Shown one piece after another: positions 31,250 to 42,269 of a stretch of DNA of 64,000 nt. The notes under the pieces were generated by a model that worked only from the letters and a program-made list of their open reading frames with translations, made no database searches and was not told the DNA's origin. The DNA comes from Megalobrama amblycephala (lineage: Eukaryota > Chordata > Actinopteri > Cypriniformes > Xenocyprididae), in the NCBI RefSeq assembly GCF_018812025.1, contig NC_063050.1:5092547-5156546 (forward strand), written 5' to 3'. The position numbers and the translations under genes were made by a program. The stretch's first letter is position 1. Each line of letters begins with the position of its first letter.

Positions 31250-31330
31250 CTTTCTGGATCAGTTGGGACTCGAACCACAGGAAACTTCTTGTTGTGAGGA
31301 GACAGTGTTTTCCACTGAGACACTTGTTCT
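31250..31330 (-). mobile_element. tRNA-derived SINE head in the left palindrome arm
   Basis: On the minus strand TCTCAGTGGAAAACACTGTC (A-box region) and GGTTCGAGTCCC (B box) stand about 35 bp apart, with CTCCTCACAACAAGAAG between them. This resembles the DANA-type SINE head of zebrafish. It is mirrored at 34690-34770. Confidence 0.65.
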
Positions 31331-32615
31331 TCCCTTAGACACGTTCATAAAATTCACATACTTGTAGAATAATTACTTAAAAATTATACTATATATATTT
31401 AAACTATATATATTTCAGACTTTTTTCATGTTTGTATATAAAATAAAATAAAAAACATTTACAGGTACAAAACTCTGTTTGGATAGATGCTCAAATGTAC
31501 AACATACACAGTAAAATCCTCAGTGAACACTGATCTGTGTTTATATAAGTCCAATCTACACAATGTTAAAAGAAACACTGAAACAATGTTGAAGTTTATG
31601 AGATAATTAACTGATCAAATAACTGATGATTCAGCATTTGATAAAATCAACTGCAAGTAAAAGACGCTGAACCTCTCAAAATCTGATTAAAGTCCACAAA
31701 CAGCATTACCAGCTTCACTTATTAGTAACCAGACTGACTTTATTACTGTCACACGTATACAGAAATTATTGAGAATTAACAGATTTATTTGTTGGTGTTT
31801 GTTTCATTTGAAGTCACCATCGTGGTGGAGAGTGTTTGCTTTAGTTGGGCTCTTGGTCCTTGTACTTCATCTGTTAACTTTTCATTGGCTGCTGTAGCTG
31901 TGGGACACATTTGTCACAATGTGTTGTGACAATACTCATTTGTTTTGGCGAAGAAAGTCCAGATAAAGCCAAATCAACTTCTTGTTGATAACAAAATCAT
32001 CACAGAGCAAAAATCTACTTTTCGGTTTTTAATTTTCTGTTTATGTTTGGCATTTACGTCCACCAACCTTGTGAAATTGCAGTATTGCACCAATAGCATT
32101 AAGTTATCACTTATCCTGAAGCTAGATAAAAAGTATGTGCACAAGATATTTGAGCAGGAGTAATCATGTCGTCACACACAGACATCAAGATTTTGCATGT
32201 GATTCACAACAATGGTGACAATCAAAACAAGGATGAGTTTTTTAGTGAATAAAACCATTATTGTGAATCATATCCAAAATAATGATGTCTATGTGTGTGA
32301 CTTCATGATATACTCAATCAAATCTTGTGCATGCTTTTTACCCACCTTCAGATCAGTTTAATTAAAAACATACCATTAGATGCTCATTTTACCATTTTTC
32401 TATAACAAGGAGTTGATAACAACTTATCCTGCTTCATCTAGGCTTTTTTTTTGCCACAACAAACGTGTTTTACAAACACAGTTATAACAACCAAATAAAA
32501 GCTAACAGAAGAAGAATGAGGACCAAGATCCCAACTAGCAACACTCTCCACCTTGATGGTGACTTCAAATGAAACAAACATCTAAACTTCTGTTAATTCT
32601 CAATAATAACTTCTG

Positions 32616-33886
32616 CAGAGGTGGGTAATCCAGGGGTCAAAGAGTAAAAGTCCTGCCATATTTTTATTCCACCCACTGAAGCATTAATGAGATAAATAAG
32701 TGATTAATTGAGTGATGATTGACCATTATTGAAGACACCTGATGATAACAAGCAGAATCACCAAATGAGAAAATCACAGTTTTTAAGCCACCATCATCGA
32801 GGTCAGAGTTTGTTTTAGTTGAGCTCTTGACCCTTGACTTTTTAATATTAGATTTTGTTTGGGCAGTTTTAACTGCATTAAAACCAACCAGACAAGCAAA
32901 GTTAAAAGATGGTCAGGTGTTGGTTATGTTTTCACATAATTATTTGATCTGAATCACTGAACTCATTTAGAGCCCAATCTCTGAGTTAGATTTACATTAT
33001 TGATTACAGCAGCACTGTGACTCTACCACACAAGATCAGCTTTTACAATACAGAATTTTTTTTAAAAAAAAAACAAAAACTAGGCACACACAGACATCAA
33101 GAATCAGTGTATGAATCTCAACAACGGTGACAAGCAACATATTCTGATCAACAGATCAACTCTGAACATTAGAAAACAAGCTACTAAAAGTCACAGAAAA
33201 CCAGCAAAATATTAATAGTGAGAATAAAGAAAATTACTAAGACAATTCAGCTCATAATTTATTCATGCAGCAATGCATGATGGGAGGCATGGATGAATTT
33301 TGATTGGTGGCAGCCAGAATGCATTGCAACATGCTTTATTACTCTCACCACTGTTGAGATTCACAGGCTGATTCTTGATCTCTGTGTGCTTAAATGAACT
33401 CCGTTTGGTTTTTAAAAAAAATCAGAACTCTAAAAAAATATATATATATATTGATAAAGTTGATCTTCTGCTGTAGAATCACAGTGCTGCTGTAATCAAT
33501 AATATTAATCTAACTCAGAGATTGGGCTTTAAATGAGTTCAGTGATACATGTCAAATAATGATTATGTAAAAACATAACCAACACCACACTATCTTTTAA
33601 CTTTGCTTTTCTGGTTGGTTTTACTGCAGTTAAAACTGCCCAAACAAAATCTAATATTAAAAAGTGAAGGGTCAAGAGCTCAACTAAAGCAAACCCTGAC
33701 CTCGATGATGGTAACTTAAAAATTGTGATTTTCTCCTTTGGTGATTCTGCTTGTTATCATCAGGTGTCTTCAATAATGGTCAATCATCACTCAATTAATC
33801 ACTTATTTATCTCATTAATGCTTCAGTGGGTGGAATAAAAATATGGCAGGACTTTTACTCTTTGACCCCTGGATTACCCACCTCTG
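32616..33886. mobile_element. hAT-type fold-back element with 8-bp target duplication
   Basis: The element is 1271 bp, starts CAGAGGTGGGTAATCC and ends with the inverse. AACTTCTG flanks both sides (32608-32615 and 33887-33894). The two halves are inverted copies for about 500 bp each, around a centre near 33235. Excising it plus one target copy restores the symmetry of the surrounding palindrome, which proves later insertion. Confidence 0.9.
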
Positions 33887-33923
33887 AACTTCTGTAGATG
33901 TGTGATAGAAATAAAGTCATTCT

Positions 33924-34033
33924 GGGGTGAGTTTCCCGAAAGCATCGTTAGCCAACTATGGTCGTAAGTCCCATTGAACTCTATTGGTAACGACGGAACT
34001 TGCGACCATAGTTCGCTTTGGGAAACGCACCCC
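33924..34033. mobile_element. 110-bp MITE with GGGGTGAGTTTCCC ends
   Basis: The ends GGGGTGAGTTTCCCGAA and TTTGGGAAACGCACCCC are inverted. Inside, ACTATGGTCGTAAG and CTTGCGACCATAG are inverted as well. It interrupts the right palindrome arm, since the left arm reads straight through TTAGTAACCAGACTGAC. Confidence 0.8.
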
Positions 34034-34128
34034 TGGTTAGTAATAATTAAAGCTGGTAATGCTGTTTGTTTAATCCTCCTCTGCTTGATTTTAGCAAATG
34101 TTCAATCATCTATTATTTGATCACTTAA

Positions 34129-34455
34129 AGGGATAGTTCACCCAAAATGAAAATTCTATCATCATTTACTCACCCTCAAGTTGTTCAAAATCTGTATAAT
34201 TTTCTTTGTTCTGTTGAACACCAAGGAAGATATTTTGAAGAAAGTTTGTTACCAGGCCACTTTGGGGCACCATTGACTTCCATAGTAGGAACAAAAACTA
34301 CTATGGAAGTCAATGGTGCCCCAAAACTGTTCAGTTTAACACATTCTTCAAAATATCTTCTTTTGTGTTCAGCAGAACAAAGAAAATTATACAGATTTTG
34401 AACAACTTGAGGGTGAGTAAATTATAGAATTTTCATTTTTGGGTGAACTATCCCT
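34129..34455. mobile_element. Angel-type MITE in TTAA
   Basis: The element is 327 bp with AGGGATAGTTCACCC and its inverse at the ends, TTAA on both sides (34125-34128 and 34456-34459), and CATCATTTACTCACCCTCAA inside. This is the familiar Angel element of zebrafish, a TTAA-targeting non-autonomous element usually placed with Kolobok. Its centre is a near-perfect hairpin around GGGGCACCATTGACTTCC. Absent from the left palindrome arm. Confidence 0.9.
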
Positions 34456-34689
34456 TTAATTATCTCATTAACTGCTTCAAAAACATTGTCTCAGTGTTTC
34501 TTTTAACATTGTTTGGATAGATGCTGAAATGTACAACATTCACAGTAAAATCCTCAGTGAACACTGATCTGTGTTTATATCTACACAGAGTTTTGTTCCT
34601 GTAAATGTTTTTAATTTTATTTTATTTTACATATAAACATGAAAAATAGTATGATATATGTGTATGTATGTTTGTATGTATGTCTGTGC

Positions 34690-34770
34690 CTAAGGGCAGC
34701 ACAAGCGGCTCAGTGGAAAACACTGTCTCCTCACAACAACAAGGTTCCTGGTTCAAATCCCAGCTGAGCT
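34690..34770 (+). mobile_element. tRNA-derived SINE head in the right palindrome arm
   Basis: GGCTCAGTGGAAAACACTGTC and GGTTCAAATCCC form A- and B-box-like elements, the mirror of 31250-31330. This copy has one change in the B box. Confidence 0.65.
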
Positions 34771-34799
34771 AGAAAGTCTTTGTTCAGATCTGGTTTCTC

Positions 34800-35527
34800 T
34801 CGAATTTATATTTTCAAATCCGTTAAAGGATTATTAGGCTGCATAAATTAGGTCAGCCCGAACCGGGAACACTTCACCAGATGTACTCGTTACATCAGAA
34901 GAAGAATGGCATCTACGCTAATATTAGTCTCTCTGTTTATCCCGAGGCTTATCATAGTCAGCCGGATCCGGGCCATATCCAGGTGAGATCGAGGACCTGC
35001 ATATTGACACGACCACAACGCAGCCCTGAAGTATCAGCAGAGATCGAGTCGACTAGATCATCCACTGTGAAGGCCTCATCGACATGACAGCCAGTAGCAC
35101 AGTTCCTCAACAACCGTCCATACCGGTCTGATGAATATGATCCTCAACTGGATGGAACTGAAATAAATACTTTGAATGTTGTGATCCTATCAGACTTATG
35201 ATAGCAACCCGAGTCGTAACAAAGCACTGTTCGCCAGAGAAGAACTGGCCTCCCGACTCAGCCTGGTTTCTCCCAAGGTTTTTTTTCTCCATTTTAACAC
35301 CTGATGTCACCTGTTGGAGTTTGCGTTCCTTGCCGCTGTCGCCTTTGGCTTGCTTAGTTGGGGACACTTGACATTTGATATTCAACAGTGCTTTGATCTG
35401 CCTGCTTTAACACCATTCTTTAAGAGCTGCTGTATAGCCAAAATTATATACCAGTTATCAATGTAAAGCTACTTTGACACAATCTGCATTGTAAAAAGGG
35501 ATATATAAATAAAGGTGACTTGACTTG
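34800..35527 (+). repeat. GACTTGACTTGAC-tailed dispersed repeat, copy 2
   Basis: About 728 bp interrupt the right palindrome arm between CAGATCTGGTTTCT and ATAATCCAAAGATG, which are contiguous in the left arm. It includes GGCATCTACGCTAATATTAG near its head (shared with 40240), CTGGTTTCTCCCAAGG and the tail ATATATAAATAAAGGTGACT. The family may be a retroposon given its fixed 3' tail, but no RT was seen. Confidence 0.8.
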
Positions 35528-36352
35528 ATAATCCAAAGATGTGTGAATTACAGATGCCAAGTTGTCTAAAGGTGTGAACATGTGTTTTACTGTCTATGCT
35601 CATTTTTTAACCTTGTACAGAGTTTCAACGAACGTCCATATTGGACGTTCAGAAGACGTCATAAAAACTTTTATTCTGGCTCCTCAGTGGACATCTTTTC
35701 AATGTACGACTTTTGTGAAGAGACGTCTTCTGGACATAACTTTGCTTAGTGGGAATTATGAAAAGATTGTACTGGTAGCACTAATAACATAACCAATTAC
35801 ATATTTTGTGTACAGTATACAAGCGCACCGCCATCTTTATAAAATTGTCTTTGAAATTACATTTTGCGGTAGATCTGTACATTTCAATGGCATCGCTGTC
35901 AAAGAATATTTACTTTACAAGAATATTTAATATAACGAGCGAGCGCAGCACTGAAAAGGGGCGGAGCTACTTAAGGTCTTTGAAATTGTTTATTCTGTGA
36001 GTGAGCGTTGTGTGTGTGTTCACTAAATTGCTTTTAAGTGAAAAAAAAAAAAAAAAAGATAATTTTTTCTTCCACATGTACTTTGTAGACGGTCCCTATC
36101 TGGCCTAAGCGCTAGCGCATCACTGCTAGAGATAAAATATGTTGCTACACATTAAAGAGGATTAAAACTCGTAAACTGCGATGTGTGCTTAGTTCTATGT
36201 TATAATACCTTTCAAATAAGGCACTTTTTTTTACATTTATAATTATTCACAAAGAATCTATTGAAAATTTTCATGACCGAATATCTATCGAATATCTAAC
36301 ATCCAACGTCAAACCAACTTTATATCGGTCCCAAAATTAGATATAAGTCTGT

Positions 36353-36562
36353 TTTATAGGGAGGGAACCACTAACTGGATTTTGTTTAGCGCACAACAGA
36401 AAATCAATGAGGCAAGATAGTTTCATATATTACAAGCATTGACAAAAAACTATGATCTATAAACCCAAAAATAAATAAATGCTTCTCATTCATTTACATC
36501 TTTTTATCTATCAAACACTTTCATTAATACAAACAAAACATACATTTTTCCCAATCAATAAC
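36353..36562. other. No feature recognised
   Basis: AT-rich spacer between the palindrome and the next repeat, with possible weak symmetry to 29505-29660. Confidence 0.4.
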
Positions 36563-37187
36563 CAGTAGCATAGAAATGAAAATCGTATCTGCTTTTATGT
36601 GGTAATGACGATGATGATGATGATGATGATGATGAATGTTCATTCACAGCAGTGCAGGAATCAATGTCCATGAAAGCCAACGTCCAAGAATCCAAAAGTT
36701 CCCCAGAGCAAACTGTACTCCTTAGTGTCAATACCATTCCAAGCAAACTAGAAAGTCTTTAAATTCCAATATGTGGCATGATCCGGTCCAAGGATCCACA
36801 ACAGTTGAACATAGTTCATAGCCTCTAAACCCACTTCAAAGTCATCTTTCTGACACGGGTCAAAACAGGCATATGAACAGAAGGATAAATCCCACAGAAT
36901 GTGGAGTCCTTCTACAAATTAGATGAAATACTAACTATACATAAATTAACTAGAAAACATTTAATCAATATAAGAAAAGGAACAATGCTTACTTCAGATT
37001 GAGCAAACTCAGAGTTTCTCAATCAGGACAAGTGAATGTTTGGAGCCATAAGCCATGCTTATTTCCTCCGTTATAAATCTAACTTCTTCTACTCTCTACA
37101 CCAATTTTATACCTGAGAGTATAGATCCTTGTCGCCCCCTCATGGTGTGTAGTACAATTACAAAAAACAAAACAAAAAAACATGTTA
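36563..37187 (+). repeat. Left part of the split copy of the 9116-11005 repeat
   Basis: The sequence matches 9116-9746 closely, including a longer (GAT)n tract at 36610-36634 and CAAACTGTACTCCTTAGTG. It stops at CATGTTA, where an ISRm11-type element begins, and resumes at 46785 with TAACAGGTTTATAAC. Confidence 0.9.
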
Positions 37188-37494
37188 ACAGTATTTCACA
37201 ATTGCTAAAACACGAAACCCCATTCTCTGAACCCAGTGCTCAGTGGCCTAAACCCATTTGTCGAATCAGTCACTTTGTAGGCAAAACCTTAAACAAGTTC
37301 AGGTAGTTAAGACACTGTTTGCAAATCTCATCCACTCTTTTTGCAAAACTCTAAACACATTCTTACTCACTAAAACACGTTGCACTGTGTTGCAAAATGG
37401 TAAATACATGTGGCAAAAGTTAAACACAACTACAACACAGTTGTCATCCTTTAAACACAATGACTCAAAATTATTCACACTTATTTGTAACGAT

Positions 37495-37858
37495 GTAGCG
37501 GTTCGTACAGTTATTAATCAATTTATGGGTTAGATATATGAATATGATAAATCATAAATCTTTATGATTTATGATGATGCATATACCGACCTAAGGGGGA
37601 ATTAAACATATATTGTGAATCAATTACAACAAATTATAATTGATTACATATATGATTAGTTCAGGTTCAATAATTATTTAGAGAAACTACCAGTTCGTCC
37701 AGCAAACCGTTGCTTCTCATAGAATATTATGAATGGAGTTATTCTCTGGCCATGAGAATAAATTCCTATTATAGCATTAAAGCCTAAAACGATAAAAAAA
37801 CGTGACTTGGTCTTCAGTTGAAAGAACAAACAGAACAATCGAGCGTGAATAACGTTTT
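37495..37858. other. Unassigned AT-rich segment with hairpin
   Basis: No coding signal. AAATCATAAA and its inverse form a small hairpin at about 37547-37569. Confidence 0.4.
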
Positions 37859-37923
37859 TACAGTTTTTTCTGAATGCTTAAGCGCTAATCATGATTCTTG
37901 TAGCACAATTTCTAAAACTATTA

Positions 37924-39318
37924 CAGTTTTTCTTGATTGCTTAAACACATTTCTTGAAACTATGCCTCATATTCTCAAAACAGTAAACACAAATCCATAA
38001 CTTTTCACCCAATTCCCCAAACATCCTAATTTCAGGTCAAAATGAAGCTCTACACTCAAAACCATTCACTCTTGTTGAAAAACCAAACTTTGCCCTCAGA
38101 CATCACACACGAGCCCTCAAAAACACACACACTACAACACAGTCTAACACACTGGTGAGATAAATTGAAAATAGTACTACAAAAAACAAAAACAAAACCA
38201 GTAATAAGTTGCTTGTGGTTCTCCCTCTCACTGAATTTTTCACATGATGAACATATGTGTATACATTTGCACTTTTTTTATTCCTTAATGTACTGTACAG
38301 TACAATACATCAAACAGCAATAAAAAATATTCTGCCCCAGCATCACATCTTTGGTCTGGGACAGGCCAGAGAATCTCGTCAACATCACAGGCTCTACTGG
38401 CCCTATCCAGGCAGCGGGGGAAAATACTCTTGCATGCCTGATCCACCCCTGGCACGCATCAACTGAAATGTCTAGTCAGGCTTCTTCCATTCCATTGTCT
38501 CTGTGTCTTACAAAAATAAAAGTACTGATTACTGTAACTGTAACATCCTGTATACAAAATGGAAGCAGACAGAAACTCTATCTGCATGTAAGGTAGTTTG
38601 CATGAAGCATGTGTTGTAACAGAGTACAGCACTCAAAAGTTACAGTAGAATGAGGTACACCTAGCGGTTTTCCTCTCTGAAGATTCTCATGATCGAGGCG
38701 ACGGTGAAGCAACTTAAGTTTGGCTGAACTCATTGCCCAGCCTCCCTCATAGTCATACCATGGACAAGGACATGGTCAACTAGTGGCACGAATTTCATCT
38801 GAGACTCCTTGTCTCCTTGCACCTCCTCCTCTTCCTTCACCTCTTCCTCCATTCCTTACTGCTCTTGCTCATCCTATTCCTCTTCCTCCTCCTCCTCTCT
38901 GGTGTCCTCAACCTTTTCAATCATGTCTCTCTGGATCCATTGTTCCAAAACTGAATGAACTGACTCGGGCTCTTTTATCTCTCTACTGAAGGTTTTGATT
39001 GGTGTGTGATAAATTTGGACTCTTAGTGTTTCCACGTGGATAACTGTGTGCTAATTGAGCTCAAGCTATGCTGACTTGAGTGAACAATATTGAATGCTAG
39101 TGCTTTCTAAATGACAACATGGTGTAGGCAATGAGAAATGAAGGGATTTGTGTGTAGAGTTTTTCAGTGACAGTTCAACAAATCTGATTCATTTGTCAAA
39201 ACAGGGAATAGTGTTTATAGTTTAGGGAAATGGGTGTGCTTTTTGATAAATGGCGTTATGGTTTTGAAATTTTAGTTCAAAAGCCTGGTTATAGTGTTTA
39301 AGCAATCGAGAAAAACTG
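37924..39318 (-). mobile_element. Inner ISRm11-type element (non-autonomous, minus orientation)
   Basis: Ends CAGTTTTTCTTGATTGC and the inverse GCAATCGAGAAAAACTG are flanked by TA (37922-37923 and 39319-39320). It carries two minus-strand transposase pieces. It lies 60 bp inside the left end of the middle element, a self-insertion into a relative's end. Confidence 0.85.
38335..38965 (-). pseudogene. ISRm11-type transposase remnants, N- and C-terminal pieces
   Basis: On the minus strand 38650-38965 gives an acidic/basic-rich stretch and, across frame changes, the helix-turn-helix wording VSDEIRAT, VHGMTMREAGQ and FTVASIMRIF. This matches the N-terminal exon at 39652-40001. Downstream, 38335-38470 gives CQGWIRHAR and, shifted, CDVDEILWP, the C-terminal end. 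The catalytic middle is missing. It therefore keeps both ends of the gene with a deletion between. Confidence 0.75.
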
Positions 39319-39611
39319 TAATATGTATAGCAAAACCACTAAAAGCACAAACACTGCTTTGCACTCAGTTTGCAATTTTGTAACACACACTTTGCAAAAC
39401 TGTAGGCACAATTCACTGCACAACACTCTTTTTGCAGAACTTTAAACACAACTCACTTCTTACACTCAATTACCGAATTTCCAACACACTCCTAGTGTGA
39501 AATTATACACATGTATGGCTATCATTAACACTATTTTGCCAACTGTCTGGCACACTTTCACATGTGAAAACTGTTTTAGATAATTAGTTCACTTTGCAAT
39601 CAGCCTAAGCA

Positions 39612-39619
39612 CTATAAAT
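39612..39619 (+). promoter_or_regulatory. TATA-like box of the transposase
   Basis: TATAAATA lies 40 bp upstream of the ATG at 39652. Confidence 0.55.
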
Positions 39620-40658
39620 AAGCCACAGGTAAGCTGTCTGTGTGGAGTACAATGGAAGGAGCAGTAAGAGTGAGAAGAGTGAGAATCAGAGGAGGCCGAG
39701 GAGGCCGAGGGAGAGGACGTGGAGGTGAAGAAGTTGGAGGAAGAGGACGTGGAGGTGAAGAAGCGAGAGGGTTAGAGGAAGTTAGAGGAAGAGGACAAGG
39801 AGGAGCAAGAAGAGGACGAGGAGGGGAAAGAGGAAGGGTAAGAAGAGTAAGAAATAGAATAACTGATGACATCAGAGCTACAATAGTGGACCATGTCATC
39901 AACCATGGGATGACCCTGAGGGAAGCTGGCCAACGGGTTCAGCCTAATTTGAGCCGCTACACTGTGGCAAGCATCATTAGGACATTTCGAAATGAGAATC
40001 GGTAAGTACTTTGTAGCACTGCCATACTCTAATGAGAAACACAACAGTACCATACATGTAAAAATACTGAAATTGTTACTTTACAGAATTGCTAGACGTC
40101 CAGATGTTGAGGGCAGAGCGCATAATTGATAATGACACCATCTTTCAAAATATACACAGTGTAAGCATTTCTGTCGTGTACTTGCGCGCCACAGAATAAG
40201 AATAAAGCAAATTTACAGAGTTCCTTTCCTATAGTTCCTAAGAATGGCATCTACGCTAATATCAGTCTCTCTGCTTATCCTGAGGTTTGCTGGGTGCTGG
40301 ATCCAGGCCGTATCCAGATCAGATGGAGAACCTGTGTCTGGACCTGACTACAACGTAGCCCAGGAGACAATGGGCCTACAGATCCAGTTCTGGCTGCATC
40401 TATAATTCAGATTTTTAATCTCTGTATCCGCTTACATATATTTATATATAATCTATTTTTAATCTCTATAATAAAAATGTATAATTCAGATTTTGATCTC
40501 CATATCCATTTACATATATTATATATATCTTCCAAGGGTTTTTTTTCCCTCCTAGGACTTTTTTCCCAGTGTTAGCACCCTGGGTTTTTCTCCTAGGGTT
40601 TTTTTTCCACCCCTGGGAGTCAGCCGACATTGGCTTAATGTAGCACCATCTTGTATAT

Positions 40659-42269
40659 CAGGGGTCATCAACTATATTTGTCCAAGGGCCAGAATTTTTC
40701 TCTGCAGACACTGTAAGGGCCAGATACTCGTAATATAAAATAAAATTCGAATTGTATCCTAATATGTTATTATTTGATATACTAATTCTAATTCCAAATG
40801 TATTTTATTTTTTACATATTACCTGTACTGCAGCAAGCCACCAGGGGGCGATAGCGATATTTTAGGCTTAATATTTGTGAGGCTGTCAAGCTGTCCATCA
40901 CTGTCACGCAATTGTGCGCTAATCCCAGGCAAGGAAAATTTTGACATTTGTGAAAAAATGAGCACGTGAAACAATAAAAGATGTTCAATGAGAGAACGCG
41001 TTTATCGTCATTCTTGACTGAAGGCAGGCTATGGCACAAGCTACTTTTCAGAAGGGTTTTTTTTTTTTCGTTAGATTTAAAAATAAACAAATATGGAACG
41101 GACCCGAATATTCAAATATTCGTTCGGTGGGTTGGTATTCGATTTGAAAATTTGACATTCGAATATTTTTTTATTTTTATTTTTTGCACACCTGGGATCC
41201 CCCGCGAAACGATTCTCATTCCCCTTGAATAAGGCCGGCGACACACTGGCTGCGTGAGCGTCTCAGCTGCGTGGCGTGTCCGTTTTTATTTCGGCTCCCA
41301 TATTTAACAGGTTGGAGTTTGCACACTGAGACACGCGTCTCAGGCGCGCTCGAGCCACGCGGAAAACGCGTGCATGCTAGAAATAGAACCGACGCGTGTT
41401 CCAGCAACGGGAGTGTTCAGAACAGCGGAGTTTGTATGGACCGAAGTGCATGTCTGAGCTTGTGTTTTGTTGCTTTGACATTGTGGAAAATACAATAATA
41501 GAAACAAAATGTATTAGCATTTTTACCCGTTATTATCAATCTAAATTAATCTCGTTTTTAATTTAACTTAATTTCGTTTTTCTTTATTTAAATTTCATTT
41601 TTCTTTATTTAAATTTTGTTTTTTCTTTATTTAAATTTCGTTTTTGTTTATATAAATTTTGTTTTTTCTTTATTTAAATTTCGTTTTTTCTTTATTTAAA
41701 TTTCGTTTTTCTTTATTTAAATCTACCCTTACTGTGCCAATTTGTTAGTCAGAAAAATATTAGACTACCTTAAAAGTATTGCTTAATTTAACAGACCTGT
41801 GTGTGTGCGTTTTATATCACTAGTGCAGTGTCCGTTCTCGGAGCATAAGCCCTGCCCGCATGAGGTGCGCCGCTTCCCGCTCGCGCTGTTCTGACTGTAG
41901 TTTACTAAAAGTTTATTAATTCTGAATGTGTCGCGTCTCGCGTGTCCATCTATATTGCACCAAATGCAACACTGCACTGCCTTGTGAAGTCGATTGGATG
42001 AACGGTTCTCGAAATAATAAAAATGCAAACGGACATACAGACACAGATTCCTGCCTTTATTAGAGAGAAAAATATGTTCAGCCCCTCTCTCCGAAGAGTC
42101 GATGTTCATTACTACCGAAGCTTCGAAGCTCAAAAAAATGGTATTCGGACCAGCCCTAAACTTTTTTCCTCTTACAAGGCTATTCCTGAATTCAGTATTA
42201 TTCTGGGGGCCGGATGGAAATCTCTGGCTGGCCGGATTTGGCCCGCGGGCCGCCAGTTGACGTTGCATG
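40659..42269. mobile_element. Non-autonomous hAT element with 8-bp target duplication
   Basis: This 1611-bp element starts CAGGGGTCATCAACTA and ends GCCGCCAGTTGACGTTGCATG-like sequence, with GTTGAC inverted to GTCAAC-type words. TTGTATAT flanks it (40651-40658 and 42270-42277). The homologue at 5844-6303 is uninterrupted at this point, which proves insertion. Inside are an ACACACTGGCTGCG-type GC-rich segment and a minisatellite. No transposase was recognised. Confidence 0.9.
41555..41722. repeat. 22-bp minisatellite inside the hAT element
   Basis: About eight copies of TTTCTTTATTTAAATTTCGT with small length changes. Confidence 0.85.

Larger units (their letters stand above)
29660..36352. repeat. 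Large palindrome (fold-back structure), centre near 32240
   Basis: The left arm reads CGATATAAAGTTGGTTTGACG at 29680 and the right end carries its inverse near 36315. Matching inverted pairs continue inward: GATAGGGACCGTCTACAAAG (29893) with 36085; GATGTCCACTGAGGAGCCAG (31027) with 35690; CACACATCTTTGGATT (31207) with 35526; a tRNA-like SINE head (31255) with 34695; ACAGCATTACCAGC (31703) with 34055; and GAAGTCACCATCGTGGTGGAG (31811) with 32560. The right arm is longer because of insertions at 32616, 33924, 34129 and 34800. The left arm has an extra tandem-like region at 30200-30720. It may be a giant fold-back element or an inverted segmental duplication. No protein gene was seen in it. Confidence 0.85.

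Noticed and set aside
31250..31330. tRNA gene in the palindrome
   Set aside because: The A/B boxes belong to a SINE head. The acceptor stem is not formed and the mirrored copy has a changed B box.
36608..36640. (GAT)n tract as a coding Ser or Asp repeat
   Set aside because: It is a microsatellite within a repeat. The homologous copy at 9153 has a shorter tract and no frame.
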